Assembly (NCBI GenBank): GCA_035771165.1
Contig: JAWNZC010000106.1
Location: forward strand, 3,773,501 to 3,837,500
DNA: 64,000 bases
Reading direction: 5' to 3'
DNA from: Paragorgia papillata
Taxonomy: Eukaryota; Cnidaria; Anthozoa; Scleralcyonacea; Coralliidae
The position numbers and the translations under genes were made by a program. The notes beneath the pieces are model-generated. The model saw nothing but the letters and a program-made list of their open reading frames with translations. It ran no database searches and had not been told where the DNA came from. Positions within the stretch are counted from its first letter, which is position 1. Each line of letters opens with the position of its first letter. Positions 1 to 11,565 of this stretch are shown here, piece after piece.

Positions 1-490
1 AATCGCCAAAGTCCATGAGTATTTAATAATAAAAGGTTAAAGGTGCATGCAATGCCAATGAAAAACATCACGTCTACATAAGCTTATAAAGGTAGTGTTT
101 TAAGTTAGCTTTAGTTAAGCTGATTTATGGTTTGGACGAGCAAAAGGAAAGTACGAAAACGTGAAGCTGTATATTGTTTAGGTTAAGCGAAAACTTGAAA
201 ACAACAAGAATCCTACCGTTAACTTTAAAATGATTTGACCACGGAGTGACTACAAACACTGCAATTCAGATCGAGTTTTTGTTTACCATACGGCGTTTGG
301 TTTCTTCAAGTTCTCTGGTTTCTCTTCAAGATATATTAAACGGGTTGTTCGTATCCTTCTTTTCTTCGCGCTTCATTTCGTTTCGTTTAAATAAACGAAA
401 GCAAAATACCATTTGTTTGAGAGTTTATAGTTTTCTTCGTCGTTAGTCACCAGTGTCCAACTATTCTTACCGCGCGACAACGTACCAAAC

Positions 491-523
<33 letters not shown>

Positions 524-638
524 CCCAGATTTCGTCTCCGTCGCTTTTTCTACACGCGTGTAAAGTGGACTACACGCATGTCGAGATTAGCACCCTCACC
601 GGGCTCCGGGCCTTCGGCGCTACGCCCGGGCTCGGGGA
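1..638. repeat. Dispersed repeat, copy A (about 640 bp, left end off the window)
   Basis: This segment is nearly identical to 47920-48546 in the same orientation. Both carry the same TTTAAATAAACGAAAGC stretch and an (AT)n run (490-514 here). Both end in a TTCGTCTCC-to-ACACGCGTGT module followed by GTCGAGATTAGCA and a GC-rich block built on GGGCTCCGGGCCTTCGGC. The copies diverge just after CTCGGGGA. No convincing protein is encoded: the 66-codon open frame at 246-446 is part of the repeat. It could be a SINE-like or non-autonomous DNA element. No target-site duplication was identified. Confidence 0.8.
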
Positions 639-717
639 TAAAATTCGCTGGATTAGCAATTAAGTGCCTATATCTCACCTGCCGGTATTTTAAATATTCG
701 TAATCTTAGGGTTGTCC

Positions 718-1042
718 TGAGCAAGTTTGCAATATATCTTGCCGTTCCAATATTTCATCTGCATGGACTTTTTCGCTGTCAAAGTTGGAAAGTACTTACC
801 GGAAGTGATGTCGAAAAAGGGACAGGCTTTCAGAAAGAGTTTTTACAATAGATTTACACGTACATCTTTCTCGAGAATTAAGTACGTTAAAATAGATGCA
901 TAGTGTTGTAAACACCGTTAACTTTCCAAAAGCTCATTTCTTTAGCGACGTCACTTCTCATAACTAGTAACCAACTTTGAAGGCAAAAAAAGTCACAAAG
1001 ATAACACTTTGGAACGGCAAGATATATTGCAGAAAGTGCTCA
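718..1042. mobile_element. MITE-like element with about 30-bp terminal inverted repeats
   Basis: The left end, TGAGCAAGTTTGCAATATAT, is matched in inverted orientation at 1008-1042 (ATATATTGCAGAAAGTGCTCA). Both ends continue into CTTGCCGTTCCAA. The interior is non-coding. No clear target duplication was read. Confidence 0.7.
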
Positions 1043-1223
1043 TGAATATTTTGGAAAAGAATGGAATGGAACTAACTGTATGCATAGAATAACGTTAAAA
1101 TATCAAATACTGTTAACATGCAGATGAAGTATTTCAGCCGTAAGGCAACTCACGGTTACGGACCAAAAGGTCAGAGACAGAATAGTAAATCTACTAGAAA
1201 TCCAACTTGGGTGAAAACTTGTC

Positions 1224-1550
1224 TCCTTTTCCCATGAGCATGTGCAAAATACAAGCCATAAATAACGCCGTATTACGCGTTCCAACGCCATCTTGGTCAA
1301 TTCCTCCGGCACTGTTCACCGTCAATGCTACTTGTGTAGGATGGTACAAGATGGCGCAGGGTGCCATAAGATGGCGTACAGAATGGCATAATATGGCGTA
1401 AATTCGCTAGAAATTGCTCTCGGGTGAAAACTTGTCTACTTTTTTCAATAAGTATGCATGCGCAAAATACAAGCCATAAATGACACAATATTACGCGTTC
1501 CAACGCCCTCTTGGTCAATTCCTCCGCCATTGTTTACGTTCAATGCTACT
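1224..1550. repeat. Tandemly duplicated segment of about 110 bp, spaced about 215 bp
   Basis: The stretch reading GCAAAATACAAGCCATAAAT, then ATTACGCGTTCCAACGCC and TTGGTCAATTCCTCC, occurs at about 1244-1310 and again at about 1455-1530. A short GATGGCGTAAGATGGC run lies between them at 1341-1400. Open frames on both strands here are by-products of the repetition. Confidence 0.75.
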
Positions 1551-2160
1551 AGTGAAATCATGGATTGTAAAAGGACTGAATAGGAAACTAATAGTCATGC
1601 ATGTGGGGTGTTTTGAGCCTTTTGATTGGTTAAATCACTCAGTTTGCAAAATGGTTGAAACCTAGTTGCAAATTGTGATGTCACGAATGGCGTGAATATG
1701 CTTGTTTTACTGAGGTTCTTAAGTGAACTTTTCTTCAAATTCTTCATGTTCTCACATTCAGATGACTATGTTGACGTTTCAAATTATTTTATCGCCTTAC
1801 AAACCTGACTAAGCCACTATCGAGTGTTCGAGGTAAACGTAGTTGATCTTTGATTTAATGTTTCCTGTGTTGTTTTGAAGAAACTGGCGTCCCAAAATAG
1901 TACTTTGTTTTGCTCGGAATTTGTGATGCATATTTTAACTAGTAAACTTTGATATTTTCTTTTAAAATGAGTAAGAATAGATGGGCATTTTATCGTATTG
2001 TCGCTTTGTCGTATTTACAGGCAGTTCGATTATAATTTTAAGCTGTATTAATCCTAAACTTTGAATATACTAGGGGTTGTTTAATCTTGTCAATTTCAAC
2101 CAGGTTGTTATGCTCACGCCATCAAGTCTCCTATCCAGTCTTTTTACTATCCATGGTGAA
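1551..2160. other. No feature recognised
   Basis: AT-rich sequence without a credible coding frame, splice-flanked exon or inverted repeat that I can see. It lies downstream of the last recognised MED12 exon. Confidence 0.4.
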
Positions 2161-2162
2161 AC

Positions 2163-2700
2163 TTACCAGAATGACATAGGATGCCATAAGATGGCGTAAG
2201 ATTGCATAAGATAGCATAGGATTGTACAAGATGCCCTAAAATGGCGTAGGATTGCATAATATGGCGTAGAGTGGCATAATATGGCGTAGGATGACATAAG
2301 ATGCGTATGATCGCATATAGGATGGCATGAAATGGCATAAGATGGCGTAGGATGGCATAAGATCGCGTAATTAGATGGCGTAACATGGCGTTGGATGGCA
2401 TAAGATGGCGTAGGATGGTATAAGATGGCGTAGGATAGCATAAGATGACGTAGAATCGGGTAATGTAACCAACAACGTGAGTCCAATAGGAAGAACAAAT
2501 CGTTTTAACCAATTTTTAACAAATAGATTTTAAGTTTTGATATAATATATGAATGACAATTTAATCTAAATTTTACTGTTTTTATTATTGTAAATAGCTT
2601 ACAATTCAATGTTATTCTGCTATAAGTTCTTAATAAACCAAGTATTAAGATGACATAATTAAGATGGCGTAGATAGCCTAGAATGGCATAAGATGGCAAG
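2163..2700. repeat. GATGGC(G/A)TAA minisatellite, interrupted
   Basis: Imperfect 10-11 bp units of the type GATGGCATAA / GATGGCGTAG run from 2163 to about 2462 and resume at 2649-2697. The unrelated AT-rich piece between them (about 2465-2648) looks like an insertion. The same unit appears at 1341-1400. The overlapping minus-strand open frames of 121 and 111 codons are translations of this repeat and not genes. Confidence 0.85.
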
Positions 2701-3014
2701 TAGTAGTAATGAGATGACGACGATTGTGTTGCCGGGAAAGTAAAAACTCCAGGTGGAACTTACCAGGAGGGCGATGGTGATGATGGCAATAATTGAGATG
2801 CGCAGACACAAATTTCAAAAGTACCGACGCGAGTTTAACGTCTAGTATAGAATAGAATAGAATAAAACTTTATTTCACGAGGGAAAAGATGTATTAACCA
2901 AAAAGGTTATCTAACATACGGCCCTCAAAATATAACAATAATTACAAAATGATATACTAAACAGAATACACTATATATACATACAGGGAAAAAATAATGT
3001 TAAGTAGACTATAG

Positions 3015-6000
3015 TTAAGTAGAAATACATTTACAATTCAATAGAAATTTACAGTTTAAGCAAAACAAATCTTCTAGATGGTCAATACAAGTAAGTTTAT
3101 CAAGAAAGTAATCACGGAGTTTGTTTTTAGTGGTAGTTATTCTTAATATTGTAGGAGCATCAGTAGTACTTGCTGATGACATGTCTAGTTGCTTATATTT
3201 ATTGTCTAATGAGTTAAAAAGAATCGAAGCACTGTAGAGAAATGTGCGCTTACCAAAATCAGTACGCGGGTAAGGCAGCTTAAGATCATATAAACAGGCT
3301 CTAGTACGAGCATGTTGTTTATTGGCAGATAAAAAATTAAACATAAGTTTAAAGGAAGGTGGAGCATCAGGCTTAAGTAATATATTGAATAGTAGAAGAA
3401 GCTTCCTTAACTTAATTAGATCAAAAACTGGAATCCATTTAAACTTGGAGAAAAGAAGAACAGAAGAGGTGGAATAGTCGGCTTCTAAAATAATACGAGC
3501 TGCACGCTTTTGAAGACGAAGAATTCGGAGCAGAAGTAATTTAGAACAATTACCCCAGGTAACAGAGCAGTAAATAATATTAGCATGGATGCAAGAGTTA
3601 TAAAAACGAAGAGCACATTCTTGAGTTAAAAAAGGTTTAATCCTACGCAGCAATGCTAGCCTACTATTGACAAGAGAACATAAGCTGTCAATGTGACTGG
3701 CCCAATTAGTTAAATGGCTGTCTAAATTGACACCAAGTATTTTAGCATGCTGGACTTGTTCGATTTCTTTGTTGTCTAATTTGACCAAAAGAGATTGATC
3801 AGAGATAAACCTTAACTTCTGAGAAGAATGTATGAGCATGGCTTTGGTCTTTGATGTGTTTACTACCATCCTGTTTTGCTTGGCCCAAGCTGAGAGATCA
3901 TTAGTGACAAGATTAAGATTTAAATGTAATTCACTAACAGAAGAACCCTTAGTTAGTATAGTGGTGTCGTCTGCAAACATTGTAGAATTTGAATGTGATA
4001 GTTGAGATGAAAGATCGTTAATAAATAGCAGAAAAAGAAGAGGCCCAAGAATGCTTCCTTCAGGAACACCAACTGTAATAGGAACCATATCAGACAATGT
4101 ACCCTTAAACGAAGTGCGTTGGTACCGGTCGCTAAGATAAGAAGTAAACCAATTTAATGCCATGGAAGAAGAGCCATATATCTTAAGCTTGCGAAGTAAG
4201 ATATGGCGGTCAACAAGATCAAAAGCCTTTTTAAAGTCAATAAGAACAAGTCCATTCATTAGTTTATTATCTATGTTAGTTAAAATCTTATCAGTGAGAT
4301 CAGTGACTGCCAACTCACATGAGCGAGAGGTTCTAAAACCAAATTGATTATCAACAAGAAGATTGTAGCTTGTTAGAAAATTATAAAGTGACACATGAAC
4401 ATGACGTTCAAGAATCTTTGAAATTATAGCTAAAACAGAGATAGGACGAAAGTTAGAGTGGAATAGTAAACGTGGTATTTGGTGATAGTTTAGAAGAAAC
4501 AAAATTAGTAAGGTAGTCCCAGTTAGAGTTGCTAGAATCATCAAGCTTAACAGAGCCCTAATATGTGCAAAGTGATCATTAAACAAATTAGCAATATCTT
4601 TAGGATCTGTAAAGGTTTTATCATCTATGGTTAAGTGGTTAGGCAAATTACAACACTTCGAGGGTGCAATGTTACGGATTATTTTCCAAAGATGTTTTGG
4701 GTTACCAAAATTAGCATTTACAGACTTGCGATAGAAGGTGCGCTATGCATCTCTAATCAAATGTACCACTTGACTACGTGCCGACCTATAATCTCGCCAG
4801 TAAATAGTAGTATTATTTAAAATGGCAAGTTTGTGTAGATTGTTGCGCTTCTTAATTGCATGACTAATCTCATCAGTGAACCACTCAGGTTGGTGAAGCC
4901 TTTTGACTCGCTTTTTCTTCAAGGGCGCGTGATTGTCAAGTACATAATTAAACAGAGCATACCAATGTGCAAGAGCTTCATTAATGTCCGTAAACATTTC
5001 TATGGTGTTCCATGGTGTATTATTTAAATCAGCTACAAAACGATCAGCAGAAAAATCTTTAAGCGAGCGATAGAAAATAGACTTATGACTGTAGGACTTT
5101 GTGAAATTACCTCGGGTTAGCCACGTAACGAAAATGGGCAAATGGTCACTTAATGAAATAGGTAAAGTACCAGATTTAAAAACATTGTCCTTATGGGTAA
5201 CGTAAATATGGTTAATAAGCGATCCAGAAATAGGTCTTGTCGGTGTGGTTATCAGTTGGTGAAGATCGAAAGAACTGAATAAGTTTTTAAATCGCTTACT
5301 GCATGACTGAGATAAAAGATCTACGTTAAAGTCTCCAAGTATAATTGTTTGGTTATCCTCAGTGTCGGCTTTAGCTAGCATGCTATCCAAACTATCCTAG
5401 TAAGAGGAATCAGCGGAAGGAGGACGATAAACAAAAGAGACCAATATTGGCTTCGATCGAGGAAAACTGGTTTCAATCCATAGGCATTCGACACTGTTTA
5501 TTTCCAGATCAAAGCGCCTTTTAAATACAATATGATCAGGCACGTAAAGTAGTAATCCACCACCTTTCTTGCCTTGTCTGTCAGCTCGAGCGAGATTGTA
5601 ATTGTCAACTGCTAAGACAGCATTATCCCACCAGTTGTCTAAGAATATCTCAGAGAGGCCAAGAAGCAAGTTTGGTTTCTTTCTGTTTAGGGGTTTAATT
5701 TGACTTGAAAGTAACAGTTTGATTTCATCTAACTTGTTAGTTAACGAACAGACATTTATGTGGCAGAAGTTCAAACCATTCAAAGGTAACAGCAAGTCAT
5801 TGTAAACAGTCGGTTTTGTTGGAGAAATTGTTGCTGGACTAGTAGGTTTAGTAGTGTTAGCTGTAGAGAACGACACGTTATACGTAGGCGAAGAATAATT
5901 TGATGGACCAGGGTTAAGTTCAATATCATGCATGAGCTTGATGATAGGATGGAATGAAGCTGTATTGTTGCTGTTAAATAACACTCTTGCTGATGAACGA

Positions 6001-6158
6001 CGACAGCTCACAATGGATATCAGAAATCTTGAATTCCATCTCAAAAAAGTTGTTTCTGGTTTGACAGTTAGAAGGTTACTGGTAAAAGTAGGACTGACTG
6101 TTGAGTAAAACAGGAGCAATAAAGTACACAATGTGAATATACGTTGCTGTACCTTCAT
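3015..6158 (-). pseudogene. LINE polyprotein (2A-like, APE endonuclease, reverse transcriptase), broken by two TAG codons
   Basis: A single reading frame of about 1,047 codons runs from the ATG at 6158 to the TAA at 3015, interrupted only by in-frame TAG codons at 5399-5397 and 4745-4743. The N-terminus (MKVQQRIF then a leucine-rich stretch) looks like a signal or membrane segment. DIELNPGP follows at residues 78-85. The endonuclease shows HINVCSL, a SEIFLD motif, GKKGGGLLLYV, LGDFNVDL and SLSDHLPIFV. The reverse transcriptase shows FRPISVL, LIDFKKAFDLVDR, GVPEGSILGPLLFLLFINDL and MFADDTT, then a C-terminal domain ending CKCIST. This is the usual EN-RT order of the CR1/L2 group. The endonuclease-RT join and all key motifs are intact, so the copy is relatively young. 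A stop-codon reassignment is not needed to explain it. Confidence 0.9.
5904..5927 (-). other. 2A-like translational recoding motif DIELNPGP
   Basis: Residues 78-85 of the LINE frame read DIELNPGP and fit the 2A consensus D(V/I)ExNPGP. In this family the ribosome skips the glycyl-prolyl bond, here between G84 and P85. That would release an 84-residue leader beginning with a hydrophobic segment from the endonuclease-RT protein. Such motifs are known in APE-type non-LTR retrotransposons. Activity of this copy is inference. Confidence 0.8.
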
Positions 6159-6553
6159 GAATGAATGATCAAGATCAATAACAATGTCAAGGGAAAACCC
6201 GGAACTTGTAACGTTGTAGCATGTAAGTGGAGACCAAGTCTCAAGTTTCGGAGGTCAGAGTTCAAACTAACACGAACTGAAGAAAAAATAGGTACGCAAT
6301 GCGTACATGCGACTACCACTGTTAAGCACAAGAGATATAGACTTAAGAAGCAATGCATGAAAATGTGTGAAAAGCACACAGACACACTATAGATGATAGT
6401 TCAGTATTTTAAATCATTTTATACATGTATTGCTAATTTGAACATGGCACATACATGTACTATACATACATCTTTACTGGCTGTTTCCAAAACAGCGTAT
6501 ATTAGCATCATAAACATGCCCCCAAGTTTTACATGAAGTGAACTTGTAAAATT

Positions 6554-6784
6554 CAGATTTTTGTACAAAGCCCAGATAGCTTATCTGGTGGATAAATCCT
6601 AGCTAGAGAACCACTCTAGTAGTGCTTTGAACAACCGAATTTAACTTTTATACACTGAACAACACTATCAGGTACATAACTATTCAGTGGATAAAATTTT
6701 TATATTAGATTGTTCAAAGCATGATTAGTGCTGTTCTTTAGCTAGAACTTATCAACTAGATAAGCTATCTCATCTTTGTACAAC
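6554..6784. mobile_element. MITE with long inverted repeats (GTACAAAG...AGATAGCTTATC)
   Basis: The left arm (6555-6650) has GATAGCTTATCTGG, then CTAGCTAGAGAACC and TGCTTTGAACAA. The right arm (6690-6784) carries the same blocks inverted. A related half-copy lies at 37308-37400 (AAAGCCTGGATAGCTTATCC). Non-coding. Confidence 0.75.
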
Positions 6785-6807
6785 TCACCCCAGATCATAT
6801 ACATGTA

Positions 6808-6916
6808 GATTATTTTTGTGGAAACACCACGTAAAATATTTATAGCATTTCAGCCTGTTGACTCAGGCCAAAAGCTTACCAAATAAATATTCTTCATGGT
6901 GTTTCCACAAAAATAA
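6808..6916. repeat. Short foldback repeat (TTTTTGTGGAAACACCA)
   Basis: ATTTTTGTGGAAACACCACG at about 6811 is mirrored by ATGGTGTTTCCACAAAAATA at about 6896. The arms are roughly 30 bp with a spacer of about 50 bp. Confidence 0.7.
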
Positions 6917-7215
6917 GCTATATTACATTATCGCCATGAAAACTTTCAAAGAATTAATCACCCCAGATGAATATCAACATTGTGTTCCAAAACAACATTT
7001 TACCTGTCATATTTATGCACATCACTAACATTTTGTGATTCTGCCAATATTTTAAATAAGACAGTACAACAATACTCAGTATTGTAGTTTCAACAGATAT
7101 ATTTCTTCATTTCAAGGCTTTCAACATATTCAAGGCTTTAAGTTTCCCAACACTTCACAATAGCTTTTCAACAATTTATCAAAATCTATGCAACAGCCAA
7201 CATATTTTGTCAGCA

Positions 7216-7735
7216 TAAATTTCATATACATGTATACTAAACAATTATTCACCGAAGTGGAGGTGAATAGTGCTGGATATTCACCGAGCCGCTTCGGCGA
7301 GGTGAATATCCAGCACTATTCACCGACACTGAGGGAATAATTGTTTTAGCATATACCTCATAAATGAAATAACAAGTTTAACATTCTTATATTTTTCGGT
7401 ATTTTATACAAGACACGGCCGCTAGCAACTTGGCGTACTCGATATTTGTCGACAAAACAGTTCTTACAACTTTTGAATATATTAATGGAATAATGGCTAG
7501 AAAATTGTAAAGAAACATACCTGTGGACACTCTTCTACTTAATTTTGTTGACATTTCTCGTTATTCTACAACATTAGCCTTGTTTATCAACAAAATCTCC
7601 TGCTTCGGTAAACAAAGCAAAACTGTCCGCCATTTTGTTTTGCCCGCAGGTGAATAGTGCAGGATATCCCGAGCTAGAGGAACCAATCAGATTGCTTGAA
7701 AAGCACTATTCACCTGCGAGGTATATGCTAAATGT
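7216..7735. mobile_element. Foldback element with two hairpins (GGTGAATAGTGC)
   Basis: A long hairpin occupies 7228-7352: GGTGAATAGTGCTGGATATT is mirrored by AATATCCAGCACTATTCACC around a GAGCCGCTTCGGCGAG loop region. The palindrome continues outward through AACAATTATTC. A second hairpin at 7646-7706 (CGCAGGTGAATAGTGC / GCACTATTCACCTGCG) and a terminal TATATGCTAAA repeat suggest one foldback transposon. No coding potential seen. Confidence 0.7.
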
Positions 7736-8987
7736 GTATAGTGTAAATACAGGGCACTGTAATATATATACTTCTCAAACTCATTAATAATACATAAACC
7801 AAACACATAGGAAAATCATAAGCGATATGTGATCAAACACTTGGATAGATTAAGCCAACTCTTACCTCAAACTTATCTTAAAATACTGATTCATTTACAA
7901 CTGATTCATTTCCTGATTTGTTTGATCTTGAAACACTTGGAAGTTGTGTTTGATCTAATATCAAAACAACTAGCTCGAAGTTGGTTAAAACACACTTCTC
8001 ACTCTTAGTGTATGATGTATACATGTACTGTACACGCAGTATAAACATGAGTCACTCTGTCACTGACCAGTGAGCACAACACACAATTCAACCAAAATTA
8101 AACTTTAAAAACTCATAAAGTGATCTTATCATTATAAATCATTTATATCAAAGACTTTGGCGTATATTGACAATTTGTTCGATAAAAGAAGGTTGAAGGC
8201 CCAAATTCTAGCGAACTTTATAAGCTGAATATTTCTAGTACTGCTATAAAGTACCGAAGCTAGTACAAAGTTGGCTTTGAGATATATAATTTGTTTCTGA
8301 TCAAGTATTTATAGATTTTGTATATAGTATATAAGATATTAAACAACGTCACAGTTTTGAAACTATTTCTTACCTTGTATAAACTGATCAATGACAGAAA
8401 CCGTTCCAAGAAGAAAAGATTTGCAAAGTAATAATTAACACTTTTCAAAAATCAAAACAGTCATCGAGAGAGCATTCACTTCAGTTTATTCCCACGAAAA
8501 CAACTCGAGTACTCCTCGAATACCTGGCGATCAATGGCGACCTTCTCGACTATATGGCGATCGTGCCGAATATCTGGCGATAGCTGTCGAGTATGACGTA
8601 GGTGAGGTCCAAGATAAGCACTCAAGCAAGATTTCGCCGACATTATAGCTACCGCTGACAAGTCAGCGGTAGTCACAAAAAAAACAAAGGCCAAATATAA
8701 AATCATGAATAATTCAAAATTCACGGTAGATATAATTTGGATAAGATGATAAGAACACCAAAACTAATCAAATTATGAAGTTTTGTCAAGCGCGCTGAAC
8801 GGAGAGCGTAGAGAAGTCAATAAAACCAATTTCTTCGGATTTAAAGGCCAAGCGCTCGCTAGTGAATGTCTTCTACTGTGGTTTAGATGATTATTATTAA
8901 CAAATACGTGGTAAAAACTAAAAAAAATCTTTAACTAAGATTAAATTAATTTCCTTGTAAGCCTAAATGAACACTGATAATTTTTAC
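7736..8987. other. MED12 intron sequence; small CTGGCGATC minisatellite at 8516-8600
   Basis: No exon was recognised. At 8516-8600 imperfect units built on TATGGCGATC/TCTGGCGATA and TCGAGTA repeat several times. The 62- and 82-codon minus-strand frames here have no recognisable domain. The next MED12 exon (following residues LMLNKADKE) should lie in or beyond this stretch but was not found. Confidence 0.4.
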
Positions 8988-9059
8988 CTCTTTGTCAGCC
9001 TTGTTAAGCATAAGATAAAGTTCCAACCATGAATTACGGAAAGACCAGTGGTTGAGATT
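8988..9059 (-). CDS. MED12: MED12 exon (NLNHWSFRNSWLELYLMLNK segment)
   Basis: This 72-nt exon encodes 24 residues in phase 0. It is flanked by a good acceptor (TTTAATTTTTCTCAG) and a GTAAAA donor. The residues NLNHWSFRNSWLELYLMLNK align with human MED12 [20 protein letters not shown]. They continue directly from the RILK end of the exon at 15098-15232, matching RILQ-NLDQW in human. MED12 is the large Mediator kinase-module subunit that tethers and activates cyclin C-CDK8 in the nucleus. The intron to the preceding exon is about 6 kb and holds a hAT-like element and a 2.8 kb transposon. It is the last exon of the gene I can find in this window. Confidence 0.92.
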
Positions 9060-9245
9060 CTGAGAAAAATTAAAGAATTTATACAGACCATGTAACCATG
9101 CACATGCACGAACACGCAAAAATAAGAAAAACAATACTGCTAATCCATCTACAATCATTTTCAAAGTCTTGGGTCATTTGCGTCATTTTTCGGTTTTCCA
9201 ACTCCCCCGACCCCCTGCTCAATGTTGTATACCATGTTTACGCTG

Positions 9246-9400
9246 AATTTTACTGGAATTGTTAACGTGTTTCATTAGAGAACATGGTAAAGGGAGGGGG
9301 AGGGAGGGTTGTGTATACATACTGCAAAATAGACGATGTTCAACGAGAATATTTAGAAAAGTTCAAGTGTCCCAACTACTTTTGAAATTGATTGTCCGAA
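9246..9400. repeat. Local duplication, intact copy
   Basis: The stretch beginning TTTACTGGAATTGTTAACGT and ending in TTTTGAAATTGATTGT recurs at 12048-15052, where a 2.8 kb element splits it in two. The duplication lies in the MED12 intron between exons 15098-15232 and 8988-9059. Confidence 0.85.
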
Positions 9401-9996
9401 GCGCTATTTCAATATATTGTCGAAAAACATGCTGTTCTACTCAACTAAATACTATACATTATAGGCAGAAAGTTAAAACAATGTTATAGCACAATTATAA
9501 CCTGTTAATATCTAATATTTAGCTTAGGAATATGACATTTTAGAAAATTAGTCAACCCCCTGTGGTGCTGCTGATATTCAGACGATTCTCGCAACGATGC
9601 TCACTACGGTGCTCACCAGAAAAACATGCAATAGGGAGAAGACTGTTATCTAAAAGTGTGGTTGTATTGGGTTGGTAGAGCTAACTTTGTCTGACTCCAT
9701 TGAAGTACATGGTTCATTATCCATTTTATAAATTAATACTAAAACCTATTTCCTATTTACAGATATATATGAGTTATATAACTATATATTTTACAATTTA
9801 CTATTTACAGATTTATATACAGTAAAAATTTTAATATTAATTATCAAGATTTATAAAACTACTACTAAAATTTGTCTGCTATATTAGCTATGCAGAGAAC
9901 ACTGAGAAAAATTTGAAATTTATAAATAAAGAATGTTGTACAGAGTTTAAAGACTACCTATAGCCTTAAATTATAATTTCCAAGTCACTGTTTTAC

Positions 9997-10876
9997 CAGG
10001 GGTGGTGCCAAGAATTCCCCAACACAGGGGCTAAAGTCCCTGACAGGGGGGCTAGTAGGGGGATCTGGGGGGATGCTCCCCAGAAACTTTTCAAAATTTG
10101 AATGTCTAGAATAGCTTTTCCCATCTTCTCAGTGTGAAATTATCTGTGTTTCTACAGGAGTTTTATTTCACTATTAAAGCATTACCATAAGCTGACCGGG
10201 TAAGCGCCCTCCCCCACAATGTTTTAATTTTCATCAAAGGAAGGGTGTGGGTGCTTACATGAGCAGTGGGTGCTTACACGAGCAAAATGTGCCTTACGTG
10301 AAAAACTGATTTTACATGTATAAAGTCAACACAATACTCTGAATATATGAAAACAAACAAAACCATTTTAATACTTAATATATTGAAACAAACAAAACTA
10401 TATTACAAAATATGAATTTAAAAATATGTGTTTATATGGTATAAAAGTCTTTTGATCATGTTTGTCAAACCCATCAAAATCTGAATCTGAGTCCAAGTCA
10501 AACAATATGTCTCCAGGTAGGTCATCTTTGCCTAATGGAGGAAAGTTGTCTGAAACGAGATCATCTTCGGTCCCTTTGCGAAGACGTGGTCAGTTGTACT
10601 GAGAGAATGTTTAAAAATAGCCTGGAAAATTACTTTTTCCTTAAACAGGGGGTTGAGTGCTTGCTTCAAGATGGGTGCTTACCTGGTCAACTACAGTAAT
10701 TACTTGTCTGGCTTACTCAATTAAAAAGTTCTTTGCCAATTGAAAAAAATACAGTTTTCCTTCCAGATTCCCTGACAAATTGGTACGTTTTCCCTGAAGG
10801 GGCCTGGAGGGCTATGGTTCCCCCAACAGGGGGTGTAGCACCCCTGCCTCCCTCTGCCTCAGTGGCACCACCCCTG
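9997..10876. mobile_element. hAT-like non-autonomous transposon, 880 bp, 8-bp TSD
   Basis: Terminal inverted repeats CAGGGGTGGTGCCA / TGGCACCACCCCTG are flanked by a perfect 8-bp duplication TGTTTTAC (9989-9996 and 10877-10884). An 8-bp duplication with CAGGG ends is the hAT signature. The interior has GGGG(G)ATCT / ATGCTCCCC repeats near the left end and no transposase. A GACCGGGTAAGCGCCC-type inverted motif pair (about 10195 and 10680) hints at a nested older element. Confidence 0.88.
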
Positions 10877-10884
10877 TGTTTTAC

Positions 10885-11560
10885 AAAGCTTGTTGACTAC
10901 AACAGAGCAACAAAACGCGGTAAATTTTCAACGTTTTAAAGAATTTATAGTTATGAATATATATTTACAGCCTACAATAATTCTAGAACCTACTGGTCTA
11001 TTTGACAGGATATGAACTGACCACAACAAAGGAAACAAAATAGAAAAACAACAGTAGAAACCCAGGCAAAAGTGCTTTCTTCTTGGTGTTTTTACAAAGT
11101 GCCAGTGCCGTTGCCGATAAAACTGGGTTGTTTACACACACATGTCTGTGAGGCAAAATGGTGAGCTGTCCGATGTTCACTAAGCTTACTCATCTGAAAA
11201 CGTCGAGAAGAACCTCCCTTCGGGAACGTATTTATTAGCATATTCTTCACTCTTTCAATAGCTCTATAGCAATTTTCTCGTCCATTTCTGCTCTGATTTC
11301 ACTGTCTTTGGCACACAACGTTCTATATAGTCCCACAAATACATTGCCCTTTTCGAAATTCTCCTGCGCTACAAAAAATGTGCTGAAAAGAATCCATTCT
11401 TCTCACAAGCAAAATGCTCGCTTCGTGGCTGCCATTTCGCCTGCAAGTGAAGCCCTACCATTTTCCCATGATGCATTACTATAATGCAAATTGTCCATTG
11501 CATTGTCTTGGAGCGATCATTTTAATTGCATGTAATATGTTTTCAATAATTCGTGCAAAG
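10885..11560. other. No gene recognised (MED12 intron)
   Basis: AT-rich intronic sequence with short open frames only; none has a recognisable domain. Confidence 0.4.
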
Positions 11561-11565
11561 ATACC

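Larger units (their letters stand above)
2843..6400 (-). mobile_element. CR1/L2-like LINE with APE endonuclease, RT and a 2A-like motif
   Basis: The element reads right to left. Its 3' end is at about 2843-2890, where the sense strand shows AATAAAG followed by a short run of TATTC units, a typical tail for CR1/L2-type LINEs. The body encodes a hydrophobic N-terminus, a 2A-like motif, an apurinic-type endonuclease and a reverse transcriptase in one frame (see 3015-6158). The 5' boundary is uncertain, about 6160-6400. It lies in the same orientation as MED12, downstream of the last exon found. Target duplications were not resolved. Confidence 0.85.

Noticed and set aside
2147..2512. Minus-strand frames of 111 and 121 codons
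   Set aside because: Both follow the GATGGC(G/A)TAA minisatellite and overlap each other.
3015..6158. Reassigned or read-through amber codon in the LINE
   Set aside because: MED12 exons and other elements use standard stops, and two point mutations in a dead copy explain the TAG codons.
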